A stretch of 64,000 bases of DNA, from the NCBI RefSeq assembly GCF_030271515.1, contig NZ_JASCXI010000004.1:1-64000 (forward strand), given 5' to 3'. Shown here piece by piece: positions 1 to 9,490 of the stretch; the first letter of the stretch is position 1; every line of letters starts with the position of its first letter. The stretch comes from Erythrobacter oryzae. Lineage in GTDB: Bacteria; Pseudomonadota; Alphaproteobacteria; Sphingomonadales; Sphingomonadaceae. The position numbers and the translations under genes were made by a program. The notes beneath the pieces were generated by a model. The model searched no databases and had not been told where the DNA came from. It worked only from the letters and a program-made list of their open reading frames with translations.

Positions 1-668
1 TTGGCCGAGGGCTGCGCGGGCGCGGTGCCGGCAGGCTTGGCTGCCGCTGGCGGCGCCACTGCGGCGGGAGCATCCGCCGGTTCCGGCGCGGGCGCGGGCG
101 GCGGGGGCGGCGGCGGCACGGCGACCACACCCAGCGGCTTTGCCAGCCCGGCAAGCTGCGCTGCCATCACCCCGTCGACCGCCTTGGAGATCACCGGGAT
201 CTCGTATCGCATCGACCCGCCGACATTATACTCCCACACGATCCGCGTGCCCTTCTCGTGCTTGCTGAGCACGATCGTCAGCACGCCGGTCACCGGCTCG
301 CTCTGGAGCGGACCGAGGCTGCCGACCATCCGCAGCGCAGCCTCGGGATAGGCCTGGACCACACGCATGTGCTCGACGCTGCCCTGGAGCGTGAAACGCC
401 CGGGCTCGTCGACCTCGGGGATGATCTCGCAGAAACACCCGCCCGCTTGCGGGGTGAGGCTGAGGTTCTTCGCGTCGCCCGACCAGGTGTGGGAGGATTC
501 CCACCAGCTCGCCGGGTTGATCAGCGCGAGCCACACTTCCTTGGGGCTCGCCTTCACCACCACCTCGTTGCGCGAGACGAAGCCGAGATCGGTGACGCGC
601 GTCACCTCGGCGGCGGCCGGAACCGATGCGAATGCGGCGAGCGCTGCCGCCATCACCGGAAATTTCAT
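1..668 (-). CDS. Exported SRPBCC (START-like) domain protein, 3' end outside window
   Basis: An open frame starts at ATG 668 and runs off the left edge without a stop (222 codons visible). Residues 1-20 (MKFPVMAAALAAFASVPAAA) read as a cleavable signal peptide. The following 150 residues carry the pattern of the polyketide-cyclase/START (SRPBCC) fold: a first strand with VVVKASPKEVWLALINPASWW, then repeated beta strands ending in GTRIVWEYNVGGSM. These proteins bind small hydrophobic ligands in a cavity; the ligand here is unknown. The visible C-terminal tail is a Pro/Ala-rich linker. The gene follows adk on the same strand after 85 nt, so it may be read through from the spc operon, which is not a usual member of that operon. 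Family call is by sequence pattern only. Confidence 0.7.
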   Translation of the reverse strand, partial: MKFPVMAAALAAFASVPAAAEVTRVTDLGFVSRNEVVVKASPKEVWLALINPASWWESSHTWSGDAKNLSLTPQAGGCFCEIIPEVDEPGRFTLQGSVEHMRVVQAYPEAALRMVGSLGPLQSEPVTGVLTIVLSKHEKGTRIVWEYNVGGSMRYEIPVISKAVDGVMAAQLAGLAKPLGVVAVPPPPPPPAPAPEPADAPAAVAPPAAAKPAGTAPAQPSA

Positions 669-753
669 GGCAAGACCCTCCCTTGCGAAACCGTGCCTGG
701 AAGGCTGCGGCAAAAGCGCGGGCGCTGCAAGCACCGCCCTGCCCTCGCCCGGC

Positions 754-1401
754 TCAGGATGCGAGGATCGCGTCGATCTGGCCTGCAACCGTGTCGATCG
801 CCGCCATCCCGTCGATCCGGCTGACGATCCCGCGCGCTTCATAGCCCGGCAGGATCGGCGCGGTCTTGGCGCGGTATTCGGCCATGCGGGTGCGCACGGT
901 TTCCTCGTTGTCGTCCGGACGGCGCTTGAATTCGGTGCTGCCGCAAGTGTCGCACACGCCAGCAACCTTCGGGGGGTTGGCGGTGTCGTGGTAGAGCGTG
1001 CCGCAATTGCCGCAGGAGAAGCGGCCGGTGATGCGTTCGACCAGCGCGTCCTCGTTCACCTCGAGCTCGATCACCTTGTCGAGCGCGCGGCCGTTCTTGG
1101 CGAGGATCGCGTCGAGCGCATCGGCCTGCGCGGCGGTGCGGGGATAGCCATCGAAGATTGCACCGGTCTCGGGCGCCATCGCGGCGAGTTCGGCGTCGAT
1201 CAGGTCGGAGACGATTTCATCCGAGACCAGCTCGCCGCGCTCCATGACTTCCTTGGCGCGCAGGCCCACCGGCGTGCCGGCCTTGACCGCGGCGCGCAGC
1301 ATGTCGCCGGTGGAGAGCTGGCGCATGCCATGCCGCTCGACCAGCCCCGCGCTCTGCGTTCCCTTGCCGGCGCCGGGAGGGCCAAGAAGAATGATGTTCA
1401 C
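754..1401 (-). CDS. adk: Adenylate kinase
   Basis: Cytosolic enzyme that converts ATP + AMP to 2 ADP and balances the adenylate pool. The 215-residue protein has the P-loop GPPGAGKGT at residues 7-15, the AMP-binding stretch LSTGDMLR near 29-36 and FDGYPRT at 83-89. It is the long form with a lid domain, and the lid carries four cysteines (C130, C133, C150, C153) in two CxxC pairs. These are the structural zinc site found in some bacterial adenylate kinases and absent from the E. coli enzyme. It lies 103 nt downstream of secY, the standard alphaproteobacterial position at the end of the spc block. Length is normal for a long-lid enzyme. Confidence 0.97.
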   Translation of the reverse strand: MNIILLGPPGAGKGTQSAGLVERHGMRQLSTGDMLRAAVKAGTPVGLRAKEVMERGELVSDEIVSDLIDAELAAMAPETGAIFDGYPRTAAQADALDAILAKNGRALDKVIELEVNEDALVERITGRFSCGNCGTLYHDTANPPKVAGVCDTCGSTEFKRRPDDNEETVRTRMAEYRAKTAPILPGYEARGIVSRIDGMAAIDTVAGQIDAILAS

Positions 1402-1504
1402 GAACCGTCCCCCAATATCGCCGCGGATCGCTGCCGCGCGCGTTCTTTCAGACTTACGGGTTCAACCAAGCGGGCAGGCGCGTCAAGCCGACTATCGTCG
1501 GATA

Positions 1505-2851
1505 TCAGCGCATCCGGCCCTTGAGCTTGGCCTTCTTGATGAGATCGCCATATTGCAGCGCGAGCAGGTGCGACTGGATCTGGCTGATGGTGTCGACCGT
1601 CACGTTGACGACGATCAGCAGCGAGGTGCCGCCGAGGAACAGCGGAATCCCGGTCTGCGAAATCACCGCTTCGGGCAGCACGCAGACCACCGTCAGGTAA
1701 ATCGAGCCGATCACCGTGATGCGGGTGAGGACATATTCGAGATAGTCCGCGGTGCGCTTGCCCGGGCGGATGCCGGGGATCGAGCCGCCGTTCTTCTTGA
1801 GGTTGTCCGCCGTCTCTTCCGGGTTGAACACGACAGCGGTGTAGAAGAAGCAGAAGAAGATGATCCCCAGCGCATAGAGGCTCATGTAAAGCGGCTGGCC
1901 GTGCTGGAGATACTGGTTCATCGTCTGCAGCACGCCATAGGCCGCGCTGTCGGGCGTGATCGAACTGCCGACGAGCTGGGTGATGGTCAGCGGCAGCAGC
2001 AGCAGCGAGCTGGCGAAGATCGGCGGGATCACGCCCGCAGTGTTGATCTTCAGCGGCAGGTAGGAGCGCTCGGCCTGCATCATCCCGCGCTCGGTCGCGC
2101 GCTTGGGATACTGGATGGTGAGGCGCCGCTGGGCGCGCTCCATGAAGGCGATGCCGAGGATCAGGAACACCACCATGGCGATGAAGCCGATGATGACGAT
2201 TTCCGAGATCGCGCCCGTCCGGCCGCCTTCGAACAGCGCGCCGATAAAGTTCGGGAAGGCCGCGACGATGCCCGCCATGATGATCAGCGAGACGCCGTTG
2301 CCGATGCCGCGGCTGGTGATCTGCTCGCCGAGCCACAGCAGGAACATGGTCCCGCCGGTGACGTTGATGATGGTCGAGACGTAGAACAGCGGGCCGGTAT
2401 CGACCGCAAAGCCCTGCGCCACCGCGTTCGCGGCAACCGCATAGCCCTGGATGATGCACAGCAGCACCGCGCCATAACGGGTGTACTGGTTCAGCTTCTG
2501 CCGCCCGCTCGCCCCGTCCTTCTTGAGCGCGGACAGCGCCGGGTGCAGCGCCGAGGCCATCTGCACCACGATCGAGGCCGTGATGTAGGGCATGATGCCG
2601 ACCGCGATCAGGCTCATGCGCTCGAGCGCGCCGCCCGAGAAAGCGTTGAACAGATCGAGGATCGTGCCCGATGCGCGGCTGTTGAACTCGGCGAGCTTGA
2701 CCGGGTCGATCCCCGGCAGCGGCACGAAGCTCAGGAAGCGGAAGACAATCAGCGCACCGATGGTGAACCAGATACGCTGCTTGAGCTCGGTCGCCTTGGA
2801 GAAATTGCCGAGGCTGAGGTTGCTCGCGATATTGTCGGCGCGTGATGCCAT
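1505..2851 (-). CDS. secY: Protein translocase subunit SecY
   Basis: Channel-forming subunit of the SecYEG translocon in the inner membrane, through which Sec substrates are exported or inserted. The 448 residues hold ten hydrophobic segments. The recognisable SecY motifs are the plug/TM2 start FNAFSGGALERMSLIAVGIMPYI and the cytosolic loop with TERGMMQAERSYLP. The C-terminal region has the pattern PGKRTADYLEYVLTRITVIGS. Length and layout match bacterial SecY. It is separated from rplO by 139 nt containing two perfect hairpins, which is longer than most gaps in this operon and could allow partial termination or processing before secY. Confidence 0.97.
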   Translation of the reverse strand: MASRADNIASNLSLGNFSKATELKQRIWFTIGALIVFRFLSFVPLPGIDPVKLAEFNSRASGTILDLFNAFSGGALERMSLIAVGIMPYITASIVVQMASALHPALSALKKDGASGRQKLNQYTRYGAVLLCIIQGYAVAANAVAQGFAVDTGPLFYVSTIINVTGGTMFLLWLGEQITSRGIGNGVSLIIMAGIVAAFPNFIGALFEGGRTGAISEIVIIGFIAMVVFLILGIAFMERAQRRLTIQYPKRATERGMMQAERSYLPLKINTAGVIPPIFASSLLLLPLTITQLVGSSITPDSAAYGVLQTMNQYLQHGQPLYMSLYALGIIFFCFFYTAVVFNPEETADNLKKNGGSIPGIRPGKRTADYLEYVLTRITVIGSIYLTVVCVLPEAVISQTGIPLFLGGTSLLIVVNVTVDTISQIQSHLLALQYGDLIKKAKLKGRMR

Positions 2852-2899
2852 GGGAACGGGTCGATCCTAGCTCTTGATCCGGGCGCACCGTGCTTTGGG

Positions 2900-2917
2900 G
2901 GCCCTTCGCAAAGGGCC
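2900..2917 (-). promoter_or_regulatory. Small perfect hairpin in the rplO-secY gap
   Basis: Arms GGCCCTT (2900-2906) and AAGGGCC (2911-2917) flank a four-base loop. It lies 49 nt before the secY start codon on the coding strand. There is no following run of T, so it is not an obvious terminator; a role in mRNA processing or translation control of secY is inference. Confidence 0.4.
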
Positions 2918-2947
2918 GGTCCGGCGCGCGAGAGCGTAAATAGGGAG

Positions 2948-2974
2948 CGCGGGGGCTCTTGTCGAACCCCCGCG
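2948..2974 (-). promoter_or_regulatory. GC hairpin just after rplO
   Basis: An 8-bp perfect stem CGCGGGGG (2948-2955) / CCCCCGCG (2967-2974) has an 11-nt loop and begins 17 nt after the rplO stop. Downstream on the minus strand the sequence is CTCCCTATTTA, only weakly T-rich. It could be a partial terminator or an RNase-protected 3' end that lowers secY expression relative to the r-proteins. Confidence 0.45.
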
Positions 2975-2990
2975 CACCACCTTTTGTCGA

Positions 2991-3524
2991 TTACTTGGCC
3001 TTGGCGGCCTTGTTTGCGTCGCGACGCGCGAGCTTCTTCTCGTGCTCCGGGGTCGGCGCGGGAGCCACTTCGACGCTGCCGCCGGCCTTTTCGACCGCGG
3101 CGATGGCGCCCTTGGTGGCGCCGGTCACGGCGAAGGTCGCCTTGGCGGTGATCTCACCCTTGCCGAGCAGACGCACGCCGTCCTTGCCGCCGCGAACCAG
3201 ACCGGCAGCGCGCAGCGCTTCCTCGGTGATGGTGGCCTTGGCATCGAGCTTGCCGGCGTCGATGAACTTCTGGATCATGCCGATGTTCACTTCGGCATAG
3301 TCCTTGGCGAAGGGGTTGTTGAAGCCGCGCTTCGGCAGGCGCATGTGGAGCGGCATCTGGCCGCCCTCGAAGCCCTTGATGGCCACGCCCGAACGGGCCT
3401 TCTGGCCCTTCTGGCCGCGGGCCGAGGTCTTGCCCTTGCCCGAGCCGATACCACGGCCGACACGGATGCGGCCCTTGCGGGCGCCGGCATTGTCGCGGAT
3501 GTCATTCAGTTTCATGGTGTGCAC
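2991..3524 (-). CDS. rplO: 50S ribosomal protein L15
   Basis: L15 organises the 23S rRNA core late in 50S assembly. The N-terminus [31 protein letters not shown] is the Gly/Arg-rich tail that penetrates the rRNA, and [24 protein letters not shown] is the family signature. At 177 residues it is longer than E. coli L15 (144); the extra part is a basic C-terminal tail ([18 protein letters not shown]). It sits 66 nt after rpmD, in the canonical spc order. Confidence 0.97.
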   Translation of the reverse strand: MHTMKLNDIRDNAGARKGRIRVGRGIGSGKGKTSARGQKGQKARSGVAIKGFEGGQMPLHMRLPKRGFNNPFAKDYAEVNIGMIQKFIDAGKLDAKATITEEALRAAGLVRGGKDGVRLLGKGEITAKATFAVTGATKGAIAAVEKAGGSVEVAPAPTPEHEKKLARRDANKAAKAK

Positions 3525-3590
3525 TCGCTTTCGCTTTTGTCGCGCTTGATAAGAAAGGGAGGCCCCGACTTAGCGGGGCCTGCCTGATAT

Positions 3591-3767
3591 TCAGTCGATC
3601 ACCTGCACCAGATGCGGGATCTTGGCGATCGCGCCGCGCACCTCGGGGGTGTCCTGACGCTCGACGATCTTGTGCATCTTGTTCAGCCCCAGACCGATAA
3701 GGATCTGGCGCTGGCTGGCGGGGCGACGGATCGGCGAGCCGATCTGCTTGATCTTGATGGTAGCCAT
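3591..3767 (-). CDS. rpmD: 50S ribosomal protein L30
   Basis: A short ORF of 58 codons, [20 protein letters not shown]... ending ...VQVID. It fits L30: an N-terminal strand with IGSPIRRP, then [33 protein letters not shown]30 is normally 58-60 residues. It lies 6 nt after rpsE and before rplO, exactly where L30 is expected in the spc operon. It is easy to miss because of its size. Confidence 0.96.
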   Translation of the reverse strand: MATIKIKQIGSPIRRPASQRQILIGLGLNKMHKIVERQDTPEVRGAIAKIPHLVQVID

Positions 3768-3773
3768 CCGGGA

Positions 3774-4481
3774 TTACTCCGCAATCGCCGCAGCTTCGGC
3801 TTCCGCCTCGACTGCGCTGGCCCCGCCGCGACCCAGGAGGTCGGCAACCTTCTTGCCGCGACGCTGGGCGACCGACTTCGGCGAAGTCTGGTCAGCGAGC
3901 GCGTCGAAGGTGGCGCGGATCATGTTGTAGGGGTTCGAGGTGCCGACCGACTTGGTCACCACGTCGGCAACGCCGAGGCTCTCGAACACGGCGCGCATCG
4001 GACCGCCGGCGATGATGCCGGTGCCCGGAGGCGCGGTGCGGACCGTGACCTTGCCCGCCCCGAAACGGCCGTTGCCGTCATGGTGCAGGGTGCGGCCTTC
4101 CTTGAGCGGAACGCGGATCATCTTCTTGCGCGCCGAAGCGGTCGCCTTGGTGATCGCCTCGGGCACTTCGCGGGCCTTGCCGTGGCCGAAGCCGACGCGG
4201 CCCTGGCCGTCACCGACAACCACGAGCGCCGCAAAGCCGAAGCGCTTGCCGCCCTTCACGGTCTTGGAGACGCGGTTGATGTGCACCAGCTTCTCGATGA
4301 TGCCGTCATCTTCCTCGGGCTTGCCGCCGCGACGGTCGTCACGACCCCCGCGACCGCGACCACGATCACCGCCTTCGCGGTTACCGCCACGGCCCCGGCC
4401 ACGACGGCCCTGCGCCTCACCGGCGTCGCCGCCGATGTCGCCGGCCACGTCCGGGGTTTCGATGGTGTTTTCGTCAGCCAT
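3774..4481 (-). CDS. rpsE: 30S ribosomal protein S5 with an Arg/Gly-rich N-terminal extension
   Basis: S5 helps decoding accuracy and mRNA unwinding at the 30S entry site. The conserved core starts near residue 61 ([20 protein letters not shown]) and contains the S5 double-stranded-RNA-binding signature region and the [22 protein letters not shown] motif. At 235 residues it is much longer than E. coli S5 (167). The first ~60 residues form a low-complexity extension of RGRGRGG repeats between acidic stretches, predicted disordered and RNA-binding, and the C-terminus ends in an Ala/Glu tail. It follows rplR after 2 nt. Similar extensions are known in other alphaproteobacteria; its function is unknown. 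Confidence 0.96.
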   Translation of the reverse strand: MADENTIETPDVAGDIGGDAGEAQGRRGRGRGGNREGGDRGRGRGGRDDRRGGKPEEDDGIIEKLVHINRVSKTVKGGKRFGFAALVVVGDGQGRVGFGHGKAREVPEAITKATASARKKMIRVPLKEGRTLHHDGNGRFGAGKVTVRTAPPGTGIIAGGPMRAVFESLGVADVVTKSVGTSNPYNMIRATFDALADQTSPKSVAQRRGKKVADLLGRGGASAVEAEAEAAAIAE

Positions 4482-4483
4482 GA

Positions 4484-4828
4484 TCAGAACTCCAGCCCGC
4501 CTTCACGGGCGGCATCGGCCAGCGCCTTGACGCGGCCATGGAACAGGAACCCGCCGCGATCGAACACGACAGTGGTCACGCCCGCCTTCTTGGCGGCCTC
4601 GGCGATCTGCTTGCCGACTTCGGCAGCAGCATCGACATTGGCACCGCTCGTCTTGGCGCCGAGCGTCGAGGCGGCGGCAACGGTCTTGCCGGCCGCATCA
4701 TCGATGATCTGGGCGTAGATGTGGCGGCCGGTGCGGTGCACCGACAGACGGGGCTTGCCACCGGCACGCGCACGAAGCGCAGTGCGGACCCGGCGACGGC
4801 GACGTTCGAAAAGGGAAAGCTTTGCCAT
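4484..4828 (-). CDS. rplR: 50S ribosomal protein L18
   Basis: L18 binds 5S rRNA with L5 in the central protuberance. The frame stays open upstream inside rplF, but the start at ATG 4828 is preferred. It gives the family N-terminus [20 protein letters not shown], has a purine-rich ribosome site (GGAAGGGAAGAAGAG) upstream, and begins 1 nt after the rplF stop. The 114-residue product carries [19 protein letters not shown] and the C-terminal [26 protein letters not shown] typical of L18. Confidence 0.96.
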   Translation of the reverse strand: MAKLSLFERRRRRVRTALRARAGGKPRLSVHRTGRHIYAQIIDDAAGKTVAAASTLGAKTSGANVDAAAEVGKQIAEAAKKAGVTTVVFDRGGFLFHGRVKALADAAREGGLEF

Positions 4829-4829
4829 C

Positions 4830-5363
4830 TTATCTCTTCTTCCCTTCCTTGCGGAAGATAAACTCGCCCTTGTAGGCGATCCCCTTGCCCTTGTAGGGCT
4901 CGGGCTTGCGCCAGCGGCGGATTTCGGCGGCAAACTGGCCGACGGCCTGCTTGTCGGTGCCGGAAATCTCGATCGTGGTCTGGTCCGGGGTCTTCACTTC
5001 CAGGCCCTCGGGCACCGGAAGATCGACATCGTGGCTGTAGCCGAGCTGCAGCTTCAGGGTCTTGCCCTGAGCATTCGCACGGTAGCCGACGCCCTTGATG
5101 ATCAGGGTCTTGGTGAAGCCGGCGCTGACGCCTTCCACCAGGTTCGACACCAGCGTGCGCTGCATGCCCCAGAACGCGCGGGCCTGCTTGCTGTCGTTGG
5201 CCGGCTTGACCGAGATCTCGTCCTCTTCGACCTTGTAGTCGATGAGGTCGGACAGACCGAGGGTCAGGGTGCCCTTGGGCCCCTTCACCGTGAGGGTGCC
5301 GTTGTCGATCGAGGCGGTGACACCGCCCGGGATCGCAACCGGCTTCTTACCGATGCGGCTCAT
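4830..5363 (-). CDS. rplF: 50S ribosomal protein L6
   Basis: L6 sits near the factor-binding site of the large subunit. It is 177 residues, the standard length, with the tandem alpha-beta repeats of the family. It starts [15 protein letters not shown] and ends with the signature [23 protein letters not shown]. The start codon overlaps the rpsH stop by one base (TGATG), so the two are translationally linked. Confidence 0.97.
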   Translation of the reverse strand: MSRIGKKPVAIPGGVTASIDNGTLTVKGPKGTLTLGLSDLIDYKVEEDEISVKPANDSKQARAFWGMQRTLVSNLVEGVSAGFTKTLIIKGVGYRANAQGKTLKLQLGYSHDVDLPVPEGLEVKTPDQTTIEISGTDKQAVGQFAAEIRRWRKPEPYKGKGIAYKGEFIFRKEGKKR

Positions 5364-5758
5364 CAGAACACCTCCGCCAGCACTTCGCCGCCGACGTTGT
5401 TGGCGCGGGCTTCGGCATCCGAAAGCACGCCCTTGGGGGTCGAGACGATGGTGATGCCGAGGCCATTGCGGATCGTCGGGAGTTCCTTGGAACCCGAGTA
5501 GATCCGGCGGCCCGGCTTCGAAACGCGCGCCACGTGCTTGATCGCGGGCTCGCCTTCGAAATACTTCAGTTCGATCCGCAGCGCCTTGTGCTTGCCCGAG
5601 GTGTCTTCGGAATAGCCACGGATGTAGCCTTCACGCTGAAGCACTTCGAGAACGCTCGCACGCAGGTTGCTCGCCGGAGTCAGGACGGAGTCCTTCTTGG
5701 CGCGCTGGCCGTTGCGGATGCGGGTGAGCATGTCACCCAGAGGATCGGTCATTGCCAT
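5363..5758 (-). CDS. rpsH: 30S ribosomal protein S8
   Basis: S8 is a primary 16S rRNA binder needed early in 30S assembly; in E. coli it represses spc operon translation. The 131-residue product begins [23 protein letters not shown] and has the C-terminal signature [34 protein letters not shown]. It is 10 nt downstream of rpsN. No S8-like target structure was identified in the rplN-rplE region by eye. Confidence 0.97.
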   Translation of the reverse strand: MAMTDPLGDMLTRIRNGQRAKKDSVLTPASNLRASVLEVLQREGYIRGYSEDTSGKHKALRIELKYFEGEPAIKHVARVSKPGRRIYSGSKELPTIRNGLGITIVSTPKGVLSDAEARANNVGGEVLAEVF

Positions 5759-5768
5759 TGTCTAGTCC

Positions 5769-6074
5769 TCACCAGCTCGACTTGGTCAGACCCGGGATCA
5801 TGCCCCGGTTGCCAAGCTGACGCAGTTCGATGCGGTTGATGCCGAACTTGCGGTAATAGCCGCGCGGGCGGCCGGTGGTGGCGCAACGGTTGCGCACCCG
5901 GGTCGGGTTCGCGTTGCGCGGAAGCTCGGCCATCTTGAGCCGGGCCATGAGGCGCTCGGTCTCGTCGAGGCTTTCATCGTCGGCAATCGCCTTCAGCTTC
6001 TCGTACTTCGCAGCGTACTGCTTGACGAGCTTCTTGCGACGCTCATTCTTGTTGATGGAACTCAGTTTCGCCAT
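5769..6074 (-). CDS. rpsN: 30S ribosomal protein S14 (zinc-free form)
   Basis: S14 sits in the 30S head. The product is 101 residues, [20 protein letters not shown]..., ending in the family signature [39 protein letters not shown]. It is the long form without the CxxC zinc ribbon (only one cysteine), as in most proteobacteria. It lies between rplE (42 nt gap) and rpsH (10 nt gap). Confidence 0.97.
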   Translation of the reverse strand: MAKLSSINKNERRKKLVKQYAAKYEKLKAIADDESLDETERLMARLKMAELPRNANPTRVRNRCATTGRPRGYYRKFGINRIELRQLGNRGMIPGLTKSSW

Positions 6075-6116
6075 GGACTTAAGCTCTCTGCTTTCGTGTC
6101 ACTAACGGGAGGCGGC

Positions 6117-6698
6117 TTACGCCGCTTCCTTCTGTTCGGTCTTGGCTTCGCCTGCGAAGGGGAAGCCGAAAAGACGCAGCAGCTCGCGCGCCTCTTCGTC
6201 GGTCTTGGCAGTGGTGGTGACGATGATGTCCATCCCACGCACCTTCTCGATCTTGTCGTAGCTGATTTCGGGGAACACGATCTGTTCCTTCAGCCCCATC
6301 GCATAGTTGCCGCGGCCGTCGAACGACTTGGCGTTCAGCCCGCGGAAGTCACGGATGCGCGGCATGGCGACAGTGACGAGACGGTCGAGAAATTCGTACA
6401 TCCGCTCACGGCGCAGGGTCACCTTGCAGCCGATCGGCATGCCTTCACGCAGCTTGAACTGCGCGATCGACTTCTTGGCGATGGTGATGACCGGCTTCTG
6501 GCCGGCGATCAGCGCCATTTCCTCGGCGGCGGTCTGAACCTTCTTCTTGTCCTGGCTCGCTTCGCCCACGCCCATGTTGAGCGTGATCTTCTCGAGCTTG
6601 GGCACTTCCATGCGGTTCTTGTAGCCGAACTTCTCGGTCATGGCCTTGACGATTTCGTTATCGTACTTGGCCTTCATCCGGGCGGTGTAATCAGCCAT
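6117..6698 (-). CDS. rplE: 50S ribosomal protein L5
   Basis: L5 contacts 5S rRNA and the P-site tRNA in the central protuberance. The start is set at ATG 6698 ([20 protein letters not shown]), 27 nt inside the longest open frame. This ATG overlaps the rplX stop in the 8-nt coupling sequence ATGGCTGA and matches the family N-terminus. The 193-residue product carries [12 protein letters not shown] and the [24 protein letters not shown] signature. A short Ala/Glu/Lys tail ends the protein. Confidence 0.96.
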   Translation of the reverse strand: MADYTARMKAKYDNEIVKAMTEKFGYKNRMEVPKLEKITLNMGVGEASQDKKKVQTAAEEMALIAGQKPVITIAKKSIAQFKLREGMPIGCKVTLRRERMYEFLDRLVTVAMPRIRDFRGLNAKSFDGRGNYAMGLKEQIVFPEISYDKIEKVRGMDIIVTTTAKTDEEARELLRLFGFPFAGEAKTEQKEAA

Positions 6699-7011
6699 CG
6701 ATGGTCTCCCCACTCTTGACTGCAACGCGCACCTTCTTGCCGTCCTTCACTTCGAAACGGACGCGGGTGGCCTTGCCGGTCTTGGGATCAGCGAGAGCAA
6801 CCTTGGAAATGGCCATCGGCGCGGCGAAGCGGTCGATGCCACCCTGAGGGTTGGCCTGGCTGGGCTTGCGGTGACGGGCGACGATGTTCACGCCCTCGAC
6901 AACGACCTTGCCGTCCTTGGGCATGACCTGGGCGACCGTACCGGTGCGGCCCTTGTCCTTGCCCGACAGCACGACGACGCTGTCACCCTTCTTGATCTTC
7001 GCGGCAGCCAT
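6691..7011 (-). CDS. rplX: 50S ribosomal protein L24
   Basis: L24 nucleates 50S assembly. The start is ATG 7011, whose A is the last base of the rplN stop (TAATG). The 106-residue product [21 protein letters not shown] has the KOW motif ([36 protein letters not shown]) expected of L24. It ends in an 8-nt overlap with rplE. An upstream in-frame extension exists but would lie wholly within rplN and has no family support. Confidence 0.96.
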   Translation of the reverse strand: MAAAKIKKGDSVVVLSGKDKGRTGTVAQVMPKDGKVVVEGVNIVARHRKPSQANPQGGIDRFAAPMAISKVALADPKTGKATRVRFEVKDGKKVRVAVKSGETIDG

Positions 7012-7379
7012 TACAGCACCTCCGGCGCGAGCGAGATGATCTTCATGAAGCCCTTCGAACGCAGTTCGCGCACCACGGGGCCAAAGATACGGGTGCCGAT
7101 CGGCTCCTCGTTCTTGTTCACGAGCACCGCGGCGTTGGTGTCGAAGCGGATGACGGTGCCATCCGGACGACGCACGTCCTTGCGGGTGCGCACGATCACG
7201 GCGCGGTGAACGTCGCCCTTCTTGACCTTGGTGCGCGGCTGCGCCTCCTTGATGGAGACGACGATCACATCGCCGACGCCCGCGGTACGACGCTTCGAGC
7301 CACCCAGCACCTTGATGCACTGGACGCGCTTGGCGCCGCTGTTGTCCGCGACGTCGAGATTGGATTGCATCTGGATCAT
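7011..7379 (-). CDS. rplN: 50S ribosomal protein L14
   Basis: First gene of the spc group, encoding L14 at the subunit interface. The 122-residue product begins [31 protein letters not shown] and contains the L14 signature [31 protein letters not shown]. It starts 76 nt after rpsQ, the usual S10/spc operon boundary; no convincing promoter or terminator was seen in that gap. Confidence 0.97.
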   Translation of the reverse strand: MIQMQSNLDVADNSGAKRVQCIKVLGGSKRRTAGVGDVIVVSIKEAQPRTKVKKGDVHRAVIVRTRKDVRRPDGTVIRFDTNAAVLVNKNEEPIGTRIFGPVVRELRSKGFMKIISLAPEVL

Positions 7380-7455
7380 TGATCCGTCTTCCTTCTCACT
7401 GGCTTATCAGGACGCCCGATCCGACCGGGGCCTGACAGTTCCGATTACGCCTAAT

Positions 7456-7746
7456 TCAGTTGCCCGCAGCCGCGACGTCGAGGTCGGCTTCCACCGCCTG
7501 CACGCCGCCCGCCACGACCCGGTCCTTGACGATCCAGGTCTTGGTCTTGGACATCGGGCGGGTCTCTTCGATCCGCACCACGTCACCCACGGTGTATTCG
7601 TTCTGCTCGTCGTGCGCGTGATACTTCTTCGAACGACGGATGATCTTCCCGTAGAGCGGGTGCTTCACCTTGCGTTCGACCAGCACGGTCACGGTCTTGT
7701 CGGTCTTGTCGGAGGTCACAGTCCCGACGAGGATGCGCTTGGGCAT
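7456..7746 (-). CDS. rpsQ: 30S ribosomal protein S17
   Basis: S17 is an OB-fold primary 16S rRNA binder. The product is 96 residues, [35 protein letters not shown]..., with the signature [18 protein letters not shown]. The C-terminal tail ([17 protein letters not shown]) is a little longer than in E. coli. It is the last gene of the S10 group. Confidence 0.97.
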   Translation of the reverse strand: MPKRILVGTVTSDKTDKTVTVLVERKVKHPLYGKIIRRSKKYHAHDEQNEYTVGDVVRIEETRPMSKTKTWIVKDRVVAGGVQAVEADLDVAAAGN

Positions 7747-7757
7747 GTGCTTTCTCC

Positions 7758-7970
7758 TTACGCCTTCACGGCGGCGGCCTTGGCCGCGCGCTCGCTCTGC
7801 AGCGTCTTGATCTGCGCGATGGTCCGGCGCACCTGACGGATGCGCGAGGGAGCCTCGAGCTGGTTGGTCGCAGCCTGGAACCGCAGATTGTACTGCTCGC
7901 GCTTGAGCTCGGTGAGCTCGGCGGTCAGCTGGTCATCGGTCTTGGTGCGAAGGTCCGCGATATCGGCCAT
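7758..7970 (-). CDS. rpmC: 50S ribosomal protein L29
   Basis: L29 lies beside the polypeptide exit tunnel and contacts SRP and trigger factor docking sites with L23. The 70-residue helical protein is [57 protein letters not shown].... The ATG overlaps the rplP stop (TAATG). Confidence 0.96.
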   Translation of the reverse strand: MADIADLRTKTDDQLTAELTELKREQYNLRFQAATNQLEAPSRIRQVRRTIAQIKTLQSERAAKAAAVKA

Positions 7971-8404
7971 TATTCGCCTCCCAGGTGGCTGGTGTCGCCG
8001 AGACGGGCGACAACCTTGGTCTTGATCGGCAGCTTCATCGCTGCACGCTCGAAGGCTTCGGCGGCCAGCGGGCCGGCCACGCCGTCGAGTTCGAACAGGA
8101 TACGGCCCGGCTTCACCTTGGCCGCCCAGTATTCGACCGAACCCTTGCCCTTACCCTGACGGACTTCGGCAGGCTTCTTCGACACGGGCACATCGGGGAA
8201 CACGCGGATCCAGAGACGACCCTGACGCTTGATGTGACGCGTGATCGCACGACGCGCAGCTTCGATCTGGCGCGCGGTGACGCGCTCGGGTTCCAGAGCC
8301 TTCAGCCCGTAGGACCCGAAGTTCAGGGTGGTGCCGCCCTTGGCATCGCCCTTGATCCGGCCCTTGAACTGCTTGCGGAACTTGGTCTTTTTCGGTTGCA
8401 ACAT
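7970..8404 (-). CDS. rplP: 50S ribosomal protein L16
   Basis: L16 helps position A-site tRNA at the peptidyl transferase centre. The 144-residue product starts [30 protein letters not shown] and carries the signature [38 protein letters not shown]. Length and position (11 nt after rpsC) are typical. Confidence 0.97.
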   Translation of the reverse strand: MLQPKKTKFRKQFKGRIKGDAKGGTTLNFGSYGLKALEPERVTARQIEAARRAITRHIKRQGRLWIRVFPDVPVSKKPAEVRQGKGKGSVEYWAAKVKPGRILFELDGVAGPLAAEAFERAAMKLPIKTKVVARLGDTSHLGGE

Positions 8405-8415
8405 GGTCTGTTACC

Positions 8416-9111
8416 TCAACGAGCCGGGCGGACGCCGGAAGTCTGGGCTTCCATCATCAGGCGGTCCTGCGCGGTCGGATCATGGGCGAGGATCTCGCCC
8501 TTGAAGATCCACACCTTGATCCCGATGATCCCGTAGGCGGTGAGCGCCTCGGTCTCGGCGTAATCAATGTTCGCACGCAGGGTGTGAAGCGGCACGCGGC
8601 CTTCGCGGTACCATTCGACGCGGGCGATTTCCGCCCCGCCGAGACGGCCACCGCACACGATCTTGATGCCTTCGGCACCCAGACGCAGCGCCGACTGCAC
8701 CGCGCGCTTCATCGCCCGGCGGAACGCCACGCGGCGCACCAGCTGGTCGGCAATGCCCTGCGCGACGAGCTTGGCGTCGATTTCCGGCTTGCGGATCTCG
8801 ACGATGTTCAGCTTCACGTCGCTCGCGGTCATGGTCGCCAGCTTCGAGCGCAGCTTTTCGATGTCCGCGCCCTTCTTGCCGATGATGACACCCGGACGCG
8901 CTGCATAGATCGACACGCGGCACAGCTTGGCCGGACGCTCGATCACCACCTTCGAAACCGCCGCCTGGGGCAGGTTCTTCATGATGTACTTGCGGATCGC
9001 GATGTCTTCCTTGAGCAGGCCCGCATAGTCACGCCCTTCGGCGTACCAGCGGCTGTCCCAGGTGCGGTTGATCTGCAGGCGCAGACCGATCGGATTGCTC
9101 TTCTGACCCAT
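8416..9111 (-). CDS. rpsC: 30S ribosomal protein S3
   Basis: S3 forms part of the mRNA entry channel. The start is ATG 9111, giving the universal N-terminus [24 protein letters not shown] one base after the rplV stop; the longer open frame upstream overlaps rplV and has no family support. The 231-residue product contains the KH domain ([21 protein letters not shown]) and the C-terminal S3 signature [41 protein letters not shown]. Confidence 0.97.
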   Translation of the reverse strand: MGQKSNPIGLRLQINRTWDSRWYAEGRDYAGLLKEDIAIRKYIMKNLPQAAVSKVVIERPAKLCRVSIYAARPGVIIGKKGADIEKLRSKLATMTASDVKLNIVEIRKPEIDAKLVAQGIADQLVRRVAFRRAMKRAVQSALRLGAEGIKIVCGGRLGGAEIARVEWYREGRVPLHTLRANIDYAETEALTAYGIIGIKVWIFKGEILAHDPTAQDRLMMEAQTSGVRPAR

Positions 9112-9112
9112 C

Positions 9113-9490
9113 TCAGGCCTCCTCTGCTTCGCGAACGACGATCCGCAGACGCGAGAACGGCTTGAGGATCCGGGTCGACTTGCCGCGGCCACGGGTGTGG
9201 AAGCGCTTCATCGTCACCGACTTGCCGACGCTCGCCTCAGCGACGACCAGCGCGTCGACGTCGAGGTTGTGGTTGTTTTCCGCGTTGGCGATCGCCGAGG
9301 CGAGCACCTTGCTCGCATCGCGCGCCATCGCCCGCTTCGAAAAGGCGAGGATGTTCATCGCCTCTTCGGCCTTCTTGCCGCGGATCAGGGCCGCAACGAG
9401 GTTGAGCTTCTGCGCCGAACCACGGATCGTGGTGCCGACGGCCAGCGCCTCGTTATCGCCCACGCGGCGGGGTGCCTTAGCCTTGCCCAT
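9113..9490 (-). CDS. rplV: 50S ribosomal protein L22
   Basis: L22 spans the large subunit and its loop lines the exit tunnel, where macrolides act. The 125-residue product includes [49 protein letters not shown] and the tunnel loop near [26 protein letters not shown]. No loop insertion or deletion of the kind associated with macrolide resistance was noticed. The start overlaps the rpsS stop by one base. Confidence 0.97.
   Translation of the reverse strand: MGKAKAPRRVGDNEALAVGTTIRGSAQKLNLVAALIRGKKAEEAMNILAFSKRAMARDASKVLASAIANAENNHNLDVDALVVAEASVGKSVTMKRFHTRGRGKSTRILKPFSRLRIVVREAEEA

Noticed and set aside
1244..2845. 533-codon open frame antisense to secY
   Set aside because: Antisense shadow of a highly conserved gene, with low-complexity charged composition.
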